Notes: generated from the letters alone by a model not told the origin. A stretch of 63,183 nucleotides of DNA from Candidatus Hydrogenedentota bacterium (GCA_012730045.1 JAAYBR010000099.1:1-63183), one strand, 5' to 3'; shown: positions 35,001 through 44,600, counted from the first letter of the stretch. Program-made: numbers and translations.

Positions 35001-35683
35001 AGCGGCACCGTGCCCTCCCGGCGGATTTGGAGGGGCTGCGCCCCCGAAGCGGTCACCGGACGGTCCACCCGCACGACACAGTAGTCGAGTCCGCCCGACA
35101 GCGCCCAGCCCACCACCTCCACGGCGGTGTAAACTTGACTTGCCTCCAGTTCGTACACGGGCGTCGTCGCGCTCGTCATCTCGAACCCGAAGATGAACCG
35201 CACGTAGCTCTGGTCCCCGTCGGCGAAACAGTGCCCCGCCGTGGCGATCAGGTCCTCGCCCACCAGGAAACCCGTGCACCACGGAACCACCGGCTGGGAA
35301 CCGAAGGGTTCCGAAGAGCAGGCGGGATATCCCCCTGCCGTGTAGGTATACAAAGACAGTTCCCAGCGCCCCCCGCTGATCGGCGTCAGGTCCAACGCGT
35401 CCACCAGCCCGCAGACCGACCCCGCGAGCTCCTGCCGCAGGGGGTCCGTCTCCTGGTACACGTCAATCCGGTCGTCCGTGCCGTAGACCACCTTGTCCTG
35501 CGCGCCCATGGGCGTCCACGGTTCTCCGGAAATCGGGGTGCGGGCGCCCGGGGCCGCCCCTTTCCCCTTCGCCGCCTTCTCCGGGAGGGGCGCGCACCGC
35601 TTTCCGTTGTCTGGCGCGGCGGCCGAAACGGCGGCCACGCCCAGCCCCAGCACAACACACACCACCCGCACGAAAGCATTCAT
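32063..35683 (-). CDS. secreted trypsin-like serine protease with PPC, PASTA and EF-hand modules (paralog B)
   Basis: 1206 residues, strongly similar to the downstream paralog through the signal peptide, trypsin domain (TAGHCF, LDYCVVRVD, GGNSGSP), Fn3-like and galactose-binding-like regions, EF-hands (ADADDSGTLTFDE, DTNGDGVLDKTE) and tail (GGGCGCAKS, hydrophobic stretch, RRAGV). Module counts differ: one PPC-like repeat here against three, and four PASTA repeats (each opening with a VPN/DVVG-type motif) against two. PASTA modules bind peptidoglycan fragments in other proteins, so retention near the wall and calcium control by the EF-hands are plausible. The start at 35683 is preceded by GAGGA; the ATG at 35698 overlaps that site. 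It has its own promoter and terminator, so it is not co-transcribed with paralog A. Confidence 0.88.
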   Translation of the reverse strand: MNAFVRVVCVVLGLGVAAVSAAAPDNGKRCAPLPEKAAKGKGAAPGARTPISGEPWTPMGAQDKVVYGTDDRIDVYQETDPLRQELAGSVCGLVDALDLTPISGGRWELSLYTYTAGGYPACSSEPFGSQPVVPWCTGFLVGEDLIATAGHCFADGDQSYVRFIFGFEMTSATTPVYELEASQVYTAVEVVGWALSGGLDYCVVRVDRPVTASGAQPLQIRREGTVPLDTPLGVIGHPSGLPKKLAFGPTTKVAANTASGYFTANLDTYGGNSGSPVFNAATGVVEGILVRGAEDFVLQGACFVSNVLPDSAAGEDVSKSTTFAQYVPEAAAAEGKITLDKEAYKPTDMVQITVEDVLAVSSVNVEIEGEHHTKTLVLNAVKAAATQFTGAVQLYSVGKADPVESLFVLDGGEMTVRYNDEDDGSGSPAVIEKTVAIDGTAPAVANASAVSIGWASAAVRVEASEPVTATVRYGTACGALTQTALSAGGPVMDPVVTLGGLSPETPYYFAVDVVDAAGNTASSDNGGACFTFTTAASNDLCADAIPLEEDVAHNGDSTGAGLDYDTEGLDGADVWFSFTPGTSGMYDISLCGSSFDTTLAVFLGGCGDLVNIGFNDDFCGYQSQVRKILQAGVTHLIRVADRDAAGGAHTVLATYAGVPGDPCPGDPVADSGFETGSPSAGWEGYSLHYGTPLCDASCNDDFTAYEGDWFVWFGGADTAEQGWILQHTTLPVAGSATLSFHLRIPTAGTTGHMALLMDRDELFRVTEADAAQYAEWTRVELDISGYADGGLHELAFESAVAAPKTDVLNIFVDKVCIETGEAPVRVPNVVGQTQAAAEAAIVGAGLALGGIIEAYSETVPAGQVMGQSPAGGATVPPGTAVSLDVSKGPVPTGDNEVPDVVGTTQTQAEEALLAAQLTLGTVTEVCDASVPKGTVISQDPGAGRLVADNTPVSLTVSSGPCPAIVKVPNVVGQSQAAAGAVLANAGLSAGAVTRKCSDSVPEGSVISHTPAGGAPAMSGAAVALVVSSGPCPVTATVPNLVGQTRVAAEAALTGAGLTLGAVTEVYSDTVAAGVVISQSPAAGATAAPGSAVSLTVSKGVDPAVTDAARTALQNAFYQADADDSGTLTFDEAESVVLTRTVFSALDTNGDGVLDKTELGLGDAAGGGCGCAKSGLAPDGWQKRLGDLFLGGLALVLLAALGRRAGV

Positions 35684-35726
35684 CGGTTCGTTCCTCATCC
35701 CTGGACAGGCTGCCCACGGTCAACAC

Positions 35727-35745
35727 GGCCCCCGGTTCGGGGGCC
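35727..35745 (-). promoter_or_regulatory. leader stem-loop upstream of protease B
   Basis: An 8-bp GC stem (35727-35734 with 35738-35745) with a 3-base loop, between the promoter and the start codon; the counterpart of the stem at 31839-31856. Confidence 0.5.
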
Positions 35746-35769
35746 TCCCTTGATTGACTTCCAAAAACA

Positions 35770-35798
35770 ATTGTAGCACAGGCGTTTTGGAATTTGAA
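35770..35798 (-). promoter_or_regulatory. promoter of protease B
   Basis: On the minus strand TTCAAA, 17-base spacer, TACAAT, with the TGTGCTACAATT block shared with paralog A. Confidence 0.65.
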
Positions 35799-35838
35799 CG
35801 CGCCGCCCCTGGTCCCCGGACAAGAGTCCGCGCGGGGC

Positions 35839-36192
35839 TCAGTGGGCCGGCGCGCCGCCGCGGAACATGAAGTATGCGGCCCCCACCAGGCACAGGGACG
35901 CCCACACGAAGTCCATGCGGAACGGCTGCTTCATGTAGACCACGCAGAACGCGGCGAACACGGAGATGCTGATGATCTCCTGGAGCACCTTGAGTTGCGG
36001 CAGGGTGAAGACCTGGAATCCGATGCGGTTCGCGGGCACCTGGAGGCAGTATTCGAAGAAGGCCACCCCCCAGCTCGCAAGCACCACGAAAAAGAGGGCG
36101 CGGCCCTTCAGGTCGTTCAGGTGGCCGTACCAGGCATAGGTCATGAACAGGTTTGATCCGGCGAGCAGCAGAATGGTGTGCAGCTTATCCAT
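35839..36192 (-). CDS. DMT-family membrane protein (DUF486)
   Basis: A 117-residue protein with four hydrophobic spans and the DUF486 pattern: LLLAGSNLFMTYAWYGHL at the start, LASWGVAFFEYCLQVPANRIG in the middle, then TLPQLKVLQEIISISVF and a final DFVWASLCLVGAAYFMF. DUF486 proteins are small relatives of drug/metabolite transporters, of unknown substrate. The frame extends to 36291, but the first 33 residues are not protein-like and the ATG at 36192 begins span 1. A TATACT box lies on the minus strand at 36251-36256. Confidence 0.88.
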   Translation of the reverse strand: MDKLHTILLLAGSNLFMTYAWYGHLNDLKGRALFFVVLASWGVAFFEYCLQVPANRIGFQVFTLPQLKVLQEIISISVFAAFCVVYMKQPFRMDFVWASLCLVGAAYFMFRGGAPAH

Positions 36193-36250
36193 GGGGAAAC
36201 GGACTCCGTCGCAGGGGGAAGTGTGGGGAAACCGGGGGAGGACGGGCCGT

Positions 36251-36256
36251 AGTATA
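36251..36256 (-). promoter_or_regulatory. -10 box (TATACT) of the DUF486 gene
   Basis: A good -10 hexamer on the minus strand, ~60 bases ahead of the start; the -35 region is weak. Confidence 0.35.
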
Positions 36257-36373
36257 CAACAGGTTTCCGCACGGGAACGTTTCCCCCGCACGCCGGTATT
36301 ACATTGTCATCCGGCGTCCGGAGCGGCGCCGGGACGGACAGAAACGGAGGACGCGCGGCGGCGGGCCGCCGGC

Positions 36374-36475
36374 ATGGGAGTCTTTGTTGTCATGCGCAAC
36401 CATGGCGAGTTTCTGAAGGGCGGCCTGCTCGTGGTGATCGCCCTGTTCGGACTGATGCTGCTGCATGCGGGGTGA
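36374..36475 (+). CDS. possible 33-residue membrane peptide
   Basis: A short ORF: GVFVVMRNHGEFLKGG, then a single hydrophobic stretch LLVVIALFGLMLL ending in HAG. The composition is that of a one-span membrane peptide. No good ribosome site is near the ATG; GGAGG is about 25 bases upstream. An internal ATG at 36392 is an alternative. It lies in the gap between the DUF486 and GT4 genes. This is a weak candidate, listed because the hydrophobic segment is well formed. Confidence 0.25.
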   Translation: MGVFVVMRNHGEFLKGGLLVVIALFGLMLLHAG

Positions 36476-36502
36476 TGCTTCCAGCAGCCGGGGGGGGAGG
36501 GG

Positions 36503-37606
36503 CTACGCGGACAGCGCCTCGTAGATGGTGGTGAGGCGGGCGGCGGTGGCTGCGGCGGAAAAGCGGTCCTCGACGGATTCGCGCGCGGCGCGGCCGAGCA
36601 CCTCGCGGACGGTGGGGTTGGCGCCGAGTTCCTTGAGGGCCGCCGCAAAGGCGGGCACGTCGTCTGGCGGGACCAGCCGGCCGTTCATGCCGTTCTCCAG
36701 GGCCTCGTCGGCGCCGGGGTAGAAGGTGCTGACGCAGGGGAGCCCGCAGGCCATCGCCTCGAGCAGGGACAGGGACAGCCCCTCGTAGCGGCTGGAGAGG
36801 ACATACACGTCGCCCGCCGCGAGGAGGTCCCGCACGTCCTCCTGAAACCCCACAAAGCGCAGGCTGCCGCCGAGGCCCAGCGTCCTCGCCTGGGCGTCCA
36901 GGGCGCCCCGGAGCGGCCCGTCCCCCGCAAGCAGCAGCACCGCCCGGGGCAGCTTCACCCGGACGCTCGCAAAGGCGTCCAGCAGCAGCGCGTGGTTCTT
37001 CTGCGGCGCGAGCCGCCCCGCCGCAATGAAGACGGGCTGGTCTTCGGCCAGGCCGAAACGGGCGCGGGCGACCGCGCGCTCGTCCGCGTTGAAGGGGCGG
37101 AAGTGCTCCATGTTGATGGTGTTGTGCAGCGCCTCGCCGTTGCGGCAGAGACCGACGGTGTTGAGAACGTGGCGGGAGCAGGCCAGCACCGTGCCCGCGC
37201 GCCGGTAGGCGTGGCGCTCGATCCAGTCCTGGTAGCGGCCGCTGGCGGCGACGGGGTTCTGCACGTGGACGATGAGCCGCCCGAGGCGGCGGGTGGACAT
37301 CATGCGCTCGCACAGGAACGACGAGATGACGAGATGCGCATGAACCACATCGTAGTCGCGGCGCAGCCACGGCGCGAGGCGCAGGGGAATCGCCGGGTTC
37401 CACCGGAAGGGGGAAAGGTGCGCCGGGGGGAAGCCCGCATCGGCAAAGGTCTGCGACAGCAGCCCCGGCCCGAAGAGGGACACCACGTCCACCTGGAACC
37501 GGTCGCGGGGCAGGCGGCGGATCCACTCCAGCAGGGCGGTCTGCGCGCCGCCGCCGTTCAGGCAGTCCACGACCTCAAGCACGCGAATCGGACGCTCCGC
37601 ATTCAT
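36503..37606 (-). CDS. glycosyltransferase family 4 (GT-B)
   Basis: A 367-residue GT4-type enzyme. The N-terminal Rossmann domain has LEVVDCLNGGGAQTALLEW and YDVVHAHLVISSFLCER. The C-terminal domain has FIAAGRLAPQKNHALLLDAF, LLLAGDGPLRG, LRFVGFQEDVRDLLAAGDVYVLSS, and the EX7E donor-binding motif within RYEGLSLSLLEAMACGLPCV. It transfers a sugar from a nucleotide donor, probably onto a surface glycan or lipid precursor. GAGGTGAG lies ~5 bases before the ATG. The GT2 gene on the same strand ~100 bases upstream suggests a shared pathway. Confidence 0.92.
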   Translation of the reverse strand: MNAERPIRVLEVVDCLNGGGAQTALLEWIRRLPRDRFQVDVVSLFGPGLLSQTFADAGFPPAHLSPFRWNPAIPLRLAPWLRRDYDVVHAHLVISSFLCERMMSTRRLGRLIVHVQNPVAASGRYQDWIERHAYRRAGTVLACSRHVLNTVGLCRNGEALHNTINMEHFRPFNADERAVARARFGLAEDQPVFIAAGRLAPQKNHALLLDAFASVRVKLPRAVLLLAGDGPLRGALDAQARTLGLGGSLRFVGFQEDVRDLLAAGDVYVLSSRYEGLSLSLLEAMACGLPCVSTFYPGADEALENGMNGRLVPPDDVPAFAAALKELGANPTVREVLGRAARESVEDRFSAAATAARLTTIYEALSA

Positions 37607-37704
37607 GTCTCACCTCAACCGTCCAGCCCGTTGAACAACACCGTCCCCCGGCCCGCCGGTCCGGCGCGGGGAAAACACCATTATCGCAGATTCTCACCCG
37701 CGCT

Positions 37705-38589
37705 TCATCCGAAGGGCGGAAGCCCCTCCGCCTTGCGCCCGCGCCGGGTCCGGGCGTCGCGCAACTGCCTCAGGGGCTCCAGCAGCACGGCGGCGGGATG
37801 GTGCGCAAACGTGACGGGCACCCCCCACTCGCCGAGCCGCCGGTTGATTTCCGGCAGGACCACGGGCACCCAGTAGTCGCGGTAGCTGAAACAGGATGAT
37901 TTCCCCGCGTTTTCCGCGTGGCTGCGCCAGGTGCCCAGCGTTTTCGGCCAGGAGCAGACGGGGCCGAGGGCCGCGCCGAGCCAGGCGACATAGGAATCCG
38001 GCGAGGCGGCCACCGCCTCCGGCACGGGAAAGATCTCCTCCAGCACGGCGCGGGCAAAAGCCAGCCCGCTCGACGGAACATGAAACACCGTCAGATCGTG
38101 GCGCAGGGCCGTGTTCACCCGGCCGCAGGCGCGCCACTGCGCCAGCAGGTCGCCGCTGCGCAAAATGCCCAGGCAGGCATGGCCCCGGCCGTCGTCGAGC
38201 TGGTGCTGGTACACCCCGCCCCCCGGCACGGCGCGCATGAATGCCACCATCTCCGCCACCTTCTCAGCCCGCCATTCGTCATCGCTGTCGAGGAAGCAGA
38301 CCACCTCGCCCTCCGCCTGGGAAAAGCCCGCGTTCCACGCCGCGCCCTGGCCTTTGTGCTCCTGGAGAATCACCCGCATGGGGACCGGGGCCGTCTGCCG
38401 CGCCCGCTCCAGCAACGCGCGCGAGTTGTCCGACGACCCGTCGTCCACGGCGATCAGCTCCAGACGCGGCCAGGTCTGCGCGAAAACGCTGTCCAGCGCC
38501 GCGGGCAGATAGCGTCCGTAGTTGTAGCTCGACAGGATGACGCTGACCAGCGGGGTTTCCGAAAGCGGCGGTATGGCAACCTGTTTCAT
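37705..38589 (-). CDS. glycosyltransferase family 2 (GT-A)
   Basis: A 294-residue GT2-type enzyme. SVILSSYNYGRYLPAALDSV opens the domain, VDDGSSDNS gives the nucleotide-binding Asp, and CFLDSDDEW is the DxD metal motif, followed by GVYQHQLDDGR. No membrane span is seen. I start at 38589 (MKQVAIPPLSETP) with GGAGGA ~12 bases upstream. The longer frame to 38742 reads through the 9-bp repeat array at 38660-38702, which would encode an SDL-type repeat, and is unlikely to be real. It probably acts with the GT4 gene on one glycan. Confidence 0.9.
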   Translation of the reverse strand: MKQVAIPPLSETPLVSVILSSYNYGRYLPAALDSVFAQTWPRLELIAVDDGSSDNSRALLERARQTAPVPMRVILQEHKGQGAAWNAGFSQAEGEVVCFLDSDDEWRAEKVAEMVAFMRAVPGGGVYQHQLDDGRGHACLGILRSGDLLAQWRACGRVNTALRHDLTVFHVPSSGLAFARAVLEEIFPVPEAVAASPDSYVAWLGAALGPVCSWPKTLGTWRSHAENAGKSSCFSYRDYWVPVVLPEINRRLGEWGVPVTFAHHPAAVLLEPLRQLRDARTRRGRKAEGLPPFG

Positions 38590-38659
38590 CGGGGGCGCGT
38601 GTCCTCCGCGAACAGAGTAGCAAATCCGCCCCGCAGGAAGCACCCGGGCGCCGGGGACG

Positions 38660-38702
38660 CCGGACAGGTCGGACAAGTCGGACAGGTCTGACCCGTCGGA
38701 CT
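38660..38702. repeat. 9-bp direct repeat array, family C (locus 1)
   Basis: About five units of a GTCGGACAG-type nonamer in tandem. The same kind of array recurs at 56209, 57709 and 60454, each time outside or at the very end of genes. Confidence 0.75.
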
Positions 38703-38757
38703 GGGTGGCGGGCAGCCCGCAGGGGCGCACGGTGCCCTCCACTTCCCAGCCTCCGCC

Positions 38758-38786
38758 TTGACTTCATTTCCGGGGGAACGTAGAGT
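38758..38786 (+). promoter_or_regulatory. promoter of rmuC
   Basis: TTGACT, 17-base spacer, TAGAGT, about 35 bases ahead of the start codon. Confidence 0.6.
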
Positions 38787-38819
38787 AGGGGCCAAACCGC
38801 ATCACGGGGGTGAACCGCC

Positions 38820-40340
38820 ATGATTTTTCAGGTGCTTTCCGGATTCCTGCTGGGGGGGGCTGCCGCCGCGGCCGGGGGGTGGCTGCTGGCGCGCGGGGGC
38901 GCGCGGCGGCTGGCTGCGGAGCGCGACCTCGCCCTCAGCGGGAAGGCCGCCATGGAGGCGCGCGCCGCGCAGTTGGAGCAGGCCTGGGCGCGGCTCCGGG
39001 AGGAGGCCGGGCGCCTTGGAACCCAGCTCACGGACACACAGGCGGAACTGCGCCGGGAGACGGGCCTGCGCGCCGCAGCGGAGGAAAAAGCCCTGCGTGT
39101 GGCACCACTGGAGGGGGAGGCGGTGGCGCGGACGAACGAGCTGACCCTGCTTAGGGAGCGGGTGCGCGAAATGGAGACGCGGCTGGAGGAGGAGCGCAAG
39201 GCGGCGCAGGAGAAACTGGCCCTGCTGGAAGACGCGCGGAAGAAGCTGGCCGACGCCTTCCAAACCCTGTCCGCCGAGGCGCTGAAAAGCAACAGCACCT
39301 CCTTTCTGGAGCTGGCGGAGCAGAACCTGAAGCGGTTTCAGGAGACGGCGCAGGGCGACCTGACCAAGCGCCAGGAGAGCATCGAGCAGATGGTGAAGCC
39401 CATCCGCGAGTCTCTGGAAAAGGTGACCACCCAGATTCAGGAGGTGGAGAAGACGCGGGCCGGGGCCTACTCCGAGCTGTCCGAGCAGGTCAAAAGCCTC
39501 TCCCTGGGCCAGAGCCAGCTTCAGACGGAGACGGGGCGGCTGGTGAGCGCCCTGAAGTCCCCCATCACCCGGGGGCGCTGGGGCGAAATCCAGCTCCAGC
39601 GCGTGGTGGAGCTGGCGGGCATGCTGGAGTACTGCGACTTCGAGCAGCAGGCCACCGTGAAGTCCGAGGACGGCGCCCTGCGGCCGGACATGGTCATCCG
39701 CCTCCCCAACGACAAGGTGATTGTCGTGGACTCCAAGGTGTCGCTGGACGCCTACATCAAGGCCATTGAGGCGGACACGGAGGAGGCGCGGGCCGGGCAC
39801 ATGCAGACCCATGCGCGGCAGGTGCGCGACCATGTGACCCGGCTGTCGGGCAAGGCCTACTGGAGCCAGTTTGCCAACACCCCGGAGTTCGTCGTCCTCT
39901 TCCTGCCGGGCGAGCCCTTCTTCAGCGCGGCGCTCCAGGAGGACCCCGCGCTGATCGAGACGGGGGTGGAGAACCGGGTGATTCTGGCAACGCCGACCAC
40001 GCTGATCGCCCTGCTGAAGGCGGTGGCCTTCGGCTGGCGGCAGGAGCGGCTCGCGGAGAACGCCGAAAAAATCAGCGCCTTGGGACGGGACCTCTACAAG
40101 CGCATCTGCGGGCTTGCCGACGCGTTTGTGAAGGTGGGCAAAGGGCTAGACTCCGCCACGGACGCCTATAACAAGGCCGTGGGAACCCTGGAGTCCCGCG
40201 TGCTCGTGTCCGCGCGCCGGTTCAAGGACCTGGGCGCGGCGCCGGGGGACAAGGAACTGGACCTGCTGGCCCCCGTGGACCACACGACCCGCGACATCCA
40301 GCGCCCCGAGCTTCTTGAGGGGCCCGCGGAGGCGGACTGA
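38820..40340 (+). CDS. rmuC: DNA recombination protein RmuC
   Basis: A 506-residue protein. An N-terminal membrane anchor (residues ~3-24) is followed by a long coiled coil (~30-165) and the RmuC domain (~190-470). That domain carries [75 protein letters not shown] and [19 protein letters not shown]. The DSK motif resembles the core of PD-(D/E)XK nucleases. RmuC limits inversion at short inverted repeats, which is of note in a genome so rich in palindromes. Its stop abuts the stop of the convergent metallophosphoesterase with no gap. Confidence 0.93.
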   Translation: MIFQVLSGFLLGGAAAAAGGWLLARGGARRLAAERDLALSGKAAMEARAAQLEQAWARLREEAGRLGTQLTDTQAELRRETGLRAAAEEKALRVAPLEGEAVARTNELTLLRERVREMETRLEEERKAAQEKLALLEDARKKLADAFQTLSAEALKSNSTSFLELAEQNLKRFQETAQGDLTKRQESIEQMVKPIRESLEKVTTQIQEVEKTRAGAYSELSEQVKSLSLGQSQLQTETGRLVSALKSPITRGRWGEIQLQRVVELAGMLEYCDFEQQATVKSEDGALRPDMVIRLPNDKVIVVDSKVSLDAYIKAIEADTEEARAGHMQTHARQVRDHVTRLSGKAYWSQFANTPEFVVLFLPGEPFFSAALQEDPALIETGVENRVILATPTTLIALLKAVAFGWRQERLAENAEKISALGRDLYKRICGLADAFVKVGKGLDSATDAYNKAVGTLESRVLVSARRFKDLGAAPGDKELDLLAPVDHTTRDIQRPELLEGPAEAD

Positions 40341-41348
40341 TCACTCCTTCTCGCGGACATCCCTGCGCTCGTCCGGGGCGGGCCGCCATTTCACGCCGTC
40401 AAGCTGAAGCGACACCCACTCGTAGGCCTTGCGGGCCGGATCGAGGGTGTAGAGCTTCGCGCCCTTCCGGACAACCTCGTCGCCGTAGCCGCCCACGCCG
40501 GTGGCGCGGCCGTAGATGAGGTCCACGCCGCCGGAGACGGCGGAGTAGTCGTTCACGTGGTCGTGGCCGCAGATGACCGCCTTCAGCCCGGCCTCCGCCA
40601 GCACGGGGAGGGAGGACCGGTCCTCCTCTTCAAAGCACACGTCCTCGCCGATGATGCCCCGGGCCGAGCCGTCGTCCCAGATGTCCTGGTACTGCCGCAC
40701 GGGGATGTGGAAGGCCCCGATGCGCAGGGGGCGCGGTCCGGCGGCGTCCAGGGTTTTCGCGGCGGACTTGGTGAACTCGCGCGCCTCGGCGTCCATGCCG
40801 CCCGTCTTGGTGTTCAGGCAGAACAGCTCCGCCAGACGCTCCCCGGAGGCGCTCTCCAGGCTGACCACGTAGTTGCCGTTGGATTCACGGCCCGCGTAAA
40901 GGCTGCCTTTCGCCTCCGCAAACGTCTTGTGGCCCGCCGCAAAATCGTCCAGCTGGTCGTGGTTTCCCCAGGTGAAGGCCCACGGCACGCCCATGCCTGA
41001 CAACTGCTCCACGGCGAAGGCCATGTACTCCGCCCCGCGCCCCCCGTCGTTGTCGCACCACAGGTCACCCGTCACGACGAAAAGGTCGGGCTTCGCCAGG
41101 TCAAGCAGTTGCCGCAGGTGCTCAACCGTCTTCTGTCTCCTTTGCTTCTCCAGGGTGGGCATCTTCTTGATCCCGCTGAAAAAGTGCACATCCGTGAATT
41201 GCAGCACCTTGACCGCCGCCTGGTCCGCCACCTTCAGCCGCGACACCCACGGATTCACCGCCGCCTTTGCCGGCTGATGACCCAGCGCGGCGGCCGCCGC
41301 CGCTGTTGTGGTCACTGCAAGAAAACCGCGTCTTGAAACCTTTTCCAT
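40341..41348 (-). CDS. Tat-exported metallophosphoesterase
   Basis: A 335-residue protein with a twin-arginine signal (SRRGFLAV, then an Ala-rich core, cleavage near AKA-A at ~30). All calcineurin-like metal motifs are present in order: FTDVHF (DxH), VTGDLW (GD), WGNHDQ (GNHD), AFHIPV (His) and CGHDHVND (GHDH). It is most like the PAP29/DcrA-type purple-acid-like phosphoesterases. It would release phosphate from exported substrates. AAGGAG lies 8 bases before the ATG. Confidence 0.92.
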   Translation of the reverse strand: MEKVSRRGFLAVTTTAAAAAALGHQPAKAAVNPWVSRLKVADQAAVKVLQFTDVHFFSGIKKMPTLEKQRRQKTVEHLRQLLDLAKPDLFVVTGDLWCDNDGGRGAEYMAFAVEQLSGMGVPWAFTWGNHDQLDDFAAGHKTFAEAKGSLYAGRESNGNYVVSLESASGERLAELFCLNTKTGGMDAEAREFTKSAAKTLDAAGPRPLRIGAFHIPVRQYQDIWDDGSARGIIGEDVCFEEEDRSSLPVLAEAGLKAVICGHDHVNDYSAVSGGVDLIYGRATGVGGYGDEVVRKGAKLYTLDPARKAYEWVSLQLDGVKWRPAPDERRDVREKE

Positions 41349-41686
41349 GCCGAAACTCCTTTTCCGCCCGGTCCGCCCGGCGGGAACCGTCCGCAGAGAC
41401 TACCACAGAAGAGGCTGCCGGACGCAAAAGGACGTCCGGTGGACCGCCGGGTTGCTTGACATTTCGAACAGGATGAAATACCATGAAATCATGACGTGGC
41501 GCGCGCGTGGGGTCCGTGCCGGCCGGCGGAGCCCTTGGCGGACAATGCCGTCCTCCGGACAGGTGGACAGGCCCGGGCAGGGCGGAGGCTTGTTTCTATC
41601 CGTGCGGTTTCGGGCCGTGCGTTTGAGGCTCTTATTCTTTCAGGCAGGCCCGCCCCGTGAAGGCGGCGGGAGAAGGGATGGTCAAG
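41349..41686 (+). promoter_or_regulatory. 338-base region with promoter and long leader of the giant surface protein
   Basis: TTGACA (41456-41461), 17-base spacer, TACCAT (41479-41484) gives a start near 41491 and a leader of ~195 bases. No small ORF or obvious riboswitch was recognised in the leader; it is GC-rich and could fold. Confidence 0.5.
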
Positions 41687-44600
41687 ATGCGTGCAGGCAG
41701 GTTTTTCTTGGGGATGTTCACCGCGGCGTTGCTGCTGGCAGTGTCCGCCGAAGCGGCCGTGCAGGTGCTGGACAAGGCTTCCACGAAGGACGAGGACAAC
41801 GACTCCTCCTTAAACCTGGACTTCACGGCACCGGCGGGCACCCAGCTTCTTGTGCTTGGCGTGTCGAACCGGGACAACCGGGCTGTCTCTTCCGCCACGA
41901 TAGACGGGGTGGCGTTTCACATGATCGTGGACTCCGACGAAACGGGGTATGGCAGCTTCCCCGACCGGGACGAGCGGGTCGCGCTGCTGTATTACAAGAA
42001 TCCCCCCGTCGGTGTTGCCAAAACCATCGCGGTCACCCTGAGCAACGACTCCCGCCACAAGATCGCGGGGGTGCTCTTTCTCTCCGGCGTGGATTTGGCG
42101 CAGTTCTCCGACCCCGGCGCGGCCACGCCGCTGAAACCGGTGCGGCTGGTCAGCCGCGGCGGATCGGGCACGGCCACCATCACCTTCGACGGCACCCAGG
42201 CCCCGCTGGGGACGCTGGCGGTGTCCGCCATTGTCAACAAGGACACCACCCTGAACATCGTGGGCGCGCCGGAGCATGTGCAGCAGTGGCGGTTGGACAC
42301 CTACTACTGGCTTGGCCTTCTCCGGAGCCAGGGCGGCGGCGGCACGCGGGCGGGGTCCGCGTCGGGCGCGTCCCTATCCTGGGCGCCCAACGACAACTAC
42401 GGCATGGCGGCCTGCGTGATCCCCACGGGGAACCAGGGGCCCACGGACATCGCGGGAAGCCTGACGGTGTCCGACACGGCGCCCAACGGAACCGTTGCGG
42501 GAACGCTCACCGTGAGCGATCCGGACGGCGCCCCGCCCTATGTCTGGTCTCTGCTGGACAGCGCGGGGGGGCGTTTTGTCCTGACCCCGGCGGGGGACAC
42601 CCTCACGGCCACGGTGACGCTCGCGGACGCGTCGCAGATTGACGCGGGGGCGGCGGCCGCCCATGTGATCCGGGTGTCTGTGGAGGACCCCGCGGCGGGG
42701 TACAACAAGGTTTTCTCGAAGGACATCTCCGTCGTGGTCACCGACGCCACCAATCCCGTGATCACGAACATCACCAGTTCGCGGAGCGCGGCGCGGCACG
42801 GGGCCAGCGTCACCCTTAGCGCCACGATCACAGACAACGTGTCTGTGGCGTCGGATCCCCAGATGACGGTCAACGGCGTTCCCCTCACTTTCCCTGTGCT
42901 GAACGGCGACGTGTACTCCTGGCTGTGGAACGTTCCCGCCGGGGCCCCGGAGGGGCCTGTGTCCATTTCCGTCAGCGCGGCAGACCCCTCGGGGAACATG
43001 GCCGAGGCGTCGGTGAACGATCTGCTGGTGGTGGACAACATCGCGCCCGTTCTCAGCAGCTTCTCCGTTTCCGACACCTTCGTGAAACCGGGGGACACGG
43101 TGGTGGTCGGCGTCACGGTGGAGGACAACGTGCAGGTGTCGGCAAGCCCGCCCCCGGTGTTGACGGTGGCGGGAGTGGACGCCGGCCCGCCGTCGGTTTC
43201 GGGCAGCCGGCATGAATGGGCCTATGTGATTCCGGAAGACACCGCGGAGGGGTACGCGGTCATGACTGTCGGCGCGCAGGACACCGCGGGCAACACCGTG
43301 TCTGGAACGGCGGCTGACCTCGTCACGGTTGACCGCACCGCGCCGTCCGTGCACTCGGTCCAGTCCTCCGTCGCGTGGGCCCGCGCGGGCGCATCGGTGA
43401 GCATTTCGGCCAGTGTCAGCGACAACTATGGCCTGGACGGGCTGCCGACACTCCGGTTGAACGGCAACATGGTCACTGCGCCGCCGGCAGTGAACGGAAG
43501 CCTGCACACATGGACCTTCGCCGTCAGCGCGTCCGAGCCGCAGGGCGCGGCAGTGATTGAGGTGTGGGCGGCGGACCGGGTCGGCAACGCAACCACCGCC
43601 TCTCCGCCGAGCACGGTGCTGAACATTGACCACGCGGCGCCGGAAATCTCGTCCTTGACGGCCTCTCCGTCCCTGGCCAAGGTCGGCACCGCCGTCACGC
43701 TGACTGCCGTGGTGTCAGACAATTTCCTGCTGGCGTCCCCGCCGGAGATGACCGTGAACGGGCTGGCTGTTCCCCCGCCGGCGGTGGCGGCGAATCTTTA
43801 CACCTGGTCATTCACTGTCCCGGGAGGCGTTGCTGAAGGGCCGGCGGTGGTCCTTGTCAGCGCCGCCGACCTGGCGGGAAACGGGCAGACCCTTTCCAGC
43901 GGCTCAATTCTCTCCCTTGACCCGAACCCGCCCCTGGTTGCGGGGGTGACTGCCACCCCCTCCCAGCTTCGCACCGGCGGAACGGTTGCCATTCAGGCCA
44001 CCGTTACGGACATGAGCGCTGTGGCCGGAACGCCGGCCTTGACGGTCAACGGGAGTGGGGCCACCTTCTCGCACAGAAGCGGGGACGTCTATCACTGGAC
44101 GCACACGATTCCCATCGGCGTGGCCGAGGGTCCGGCCACGCTTCTTTTCTTCTCCGCCGACACCCTCGGGAACAGCGGCGAGACGGTCAACACGACAGCG
44201 CTGCTGATTGACCGGACCCCTCCCGAGATAAGCGGCGCGCAGGCGGTGCCCTCGGTGGCGCGCGGAGGCGACATGGTCCGGCTGCAGTTCCAGGTCACAG
44301 ACCCGCTGACCGGCGTCTTCGGCCTTCCGGCTGTCACGGTGAACGCCCATACGGCCACCTTCCACAGCCGGGACGGCAGCCTGTACGAATTCCGCTACAC
44401 CGTGTGGCCCACGGACCCGGACGGCGATGCGTCCATCGTCGTTTCGGCGCGTGACGCGGTGGGCAACGCCGGCGTGATGACATTCCCGGACGTGCTGAAA
44501 ATAGACAACACGGTTCCGACCCTGTCGGGATTGACGGTGTTTCCCGAATATGCCCGCCACGGGCAGACGGTCGTTATGGGGTTCCGTGTGAATGAGCCGG

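Noticed and set aside
31865-35776. 1303-codon plus-strand open frame
   Set aside because: Antisense to protease B; the minus strand has signal peptide, catalytic triad, promoter and terminator.
38590-38742. 51-residue N-terminal extension of the GT2 enzyme
   Set aside because: It translates the 9-bp repeat array; the GGAGGA site and the GT2 N-terminus support the start at 38589.
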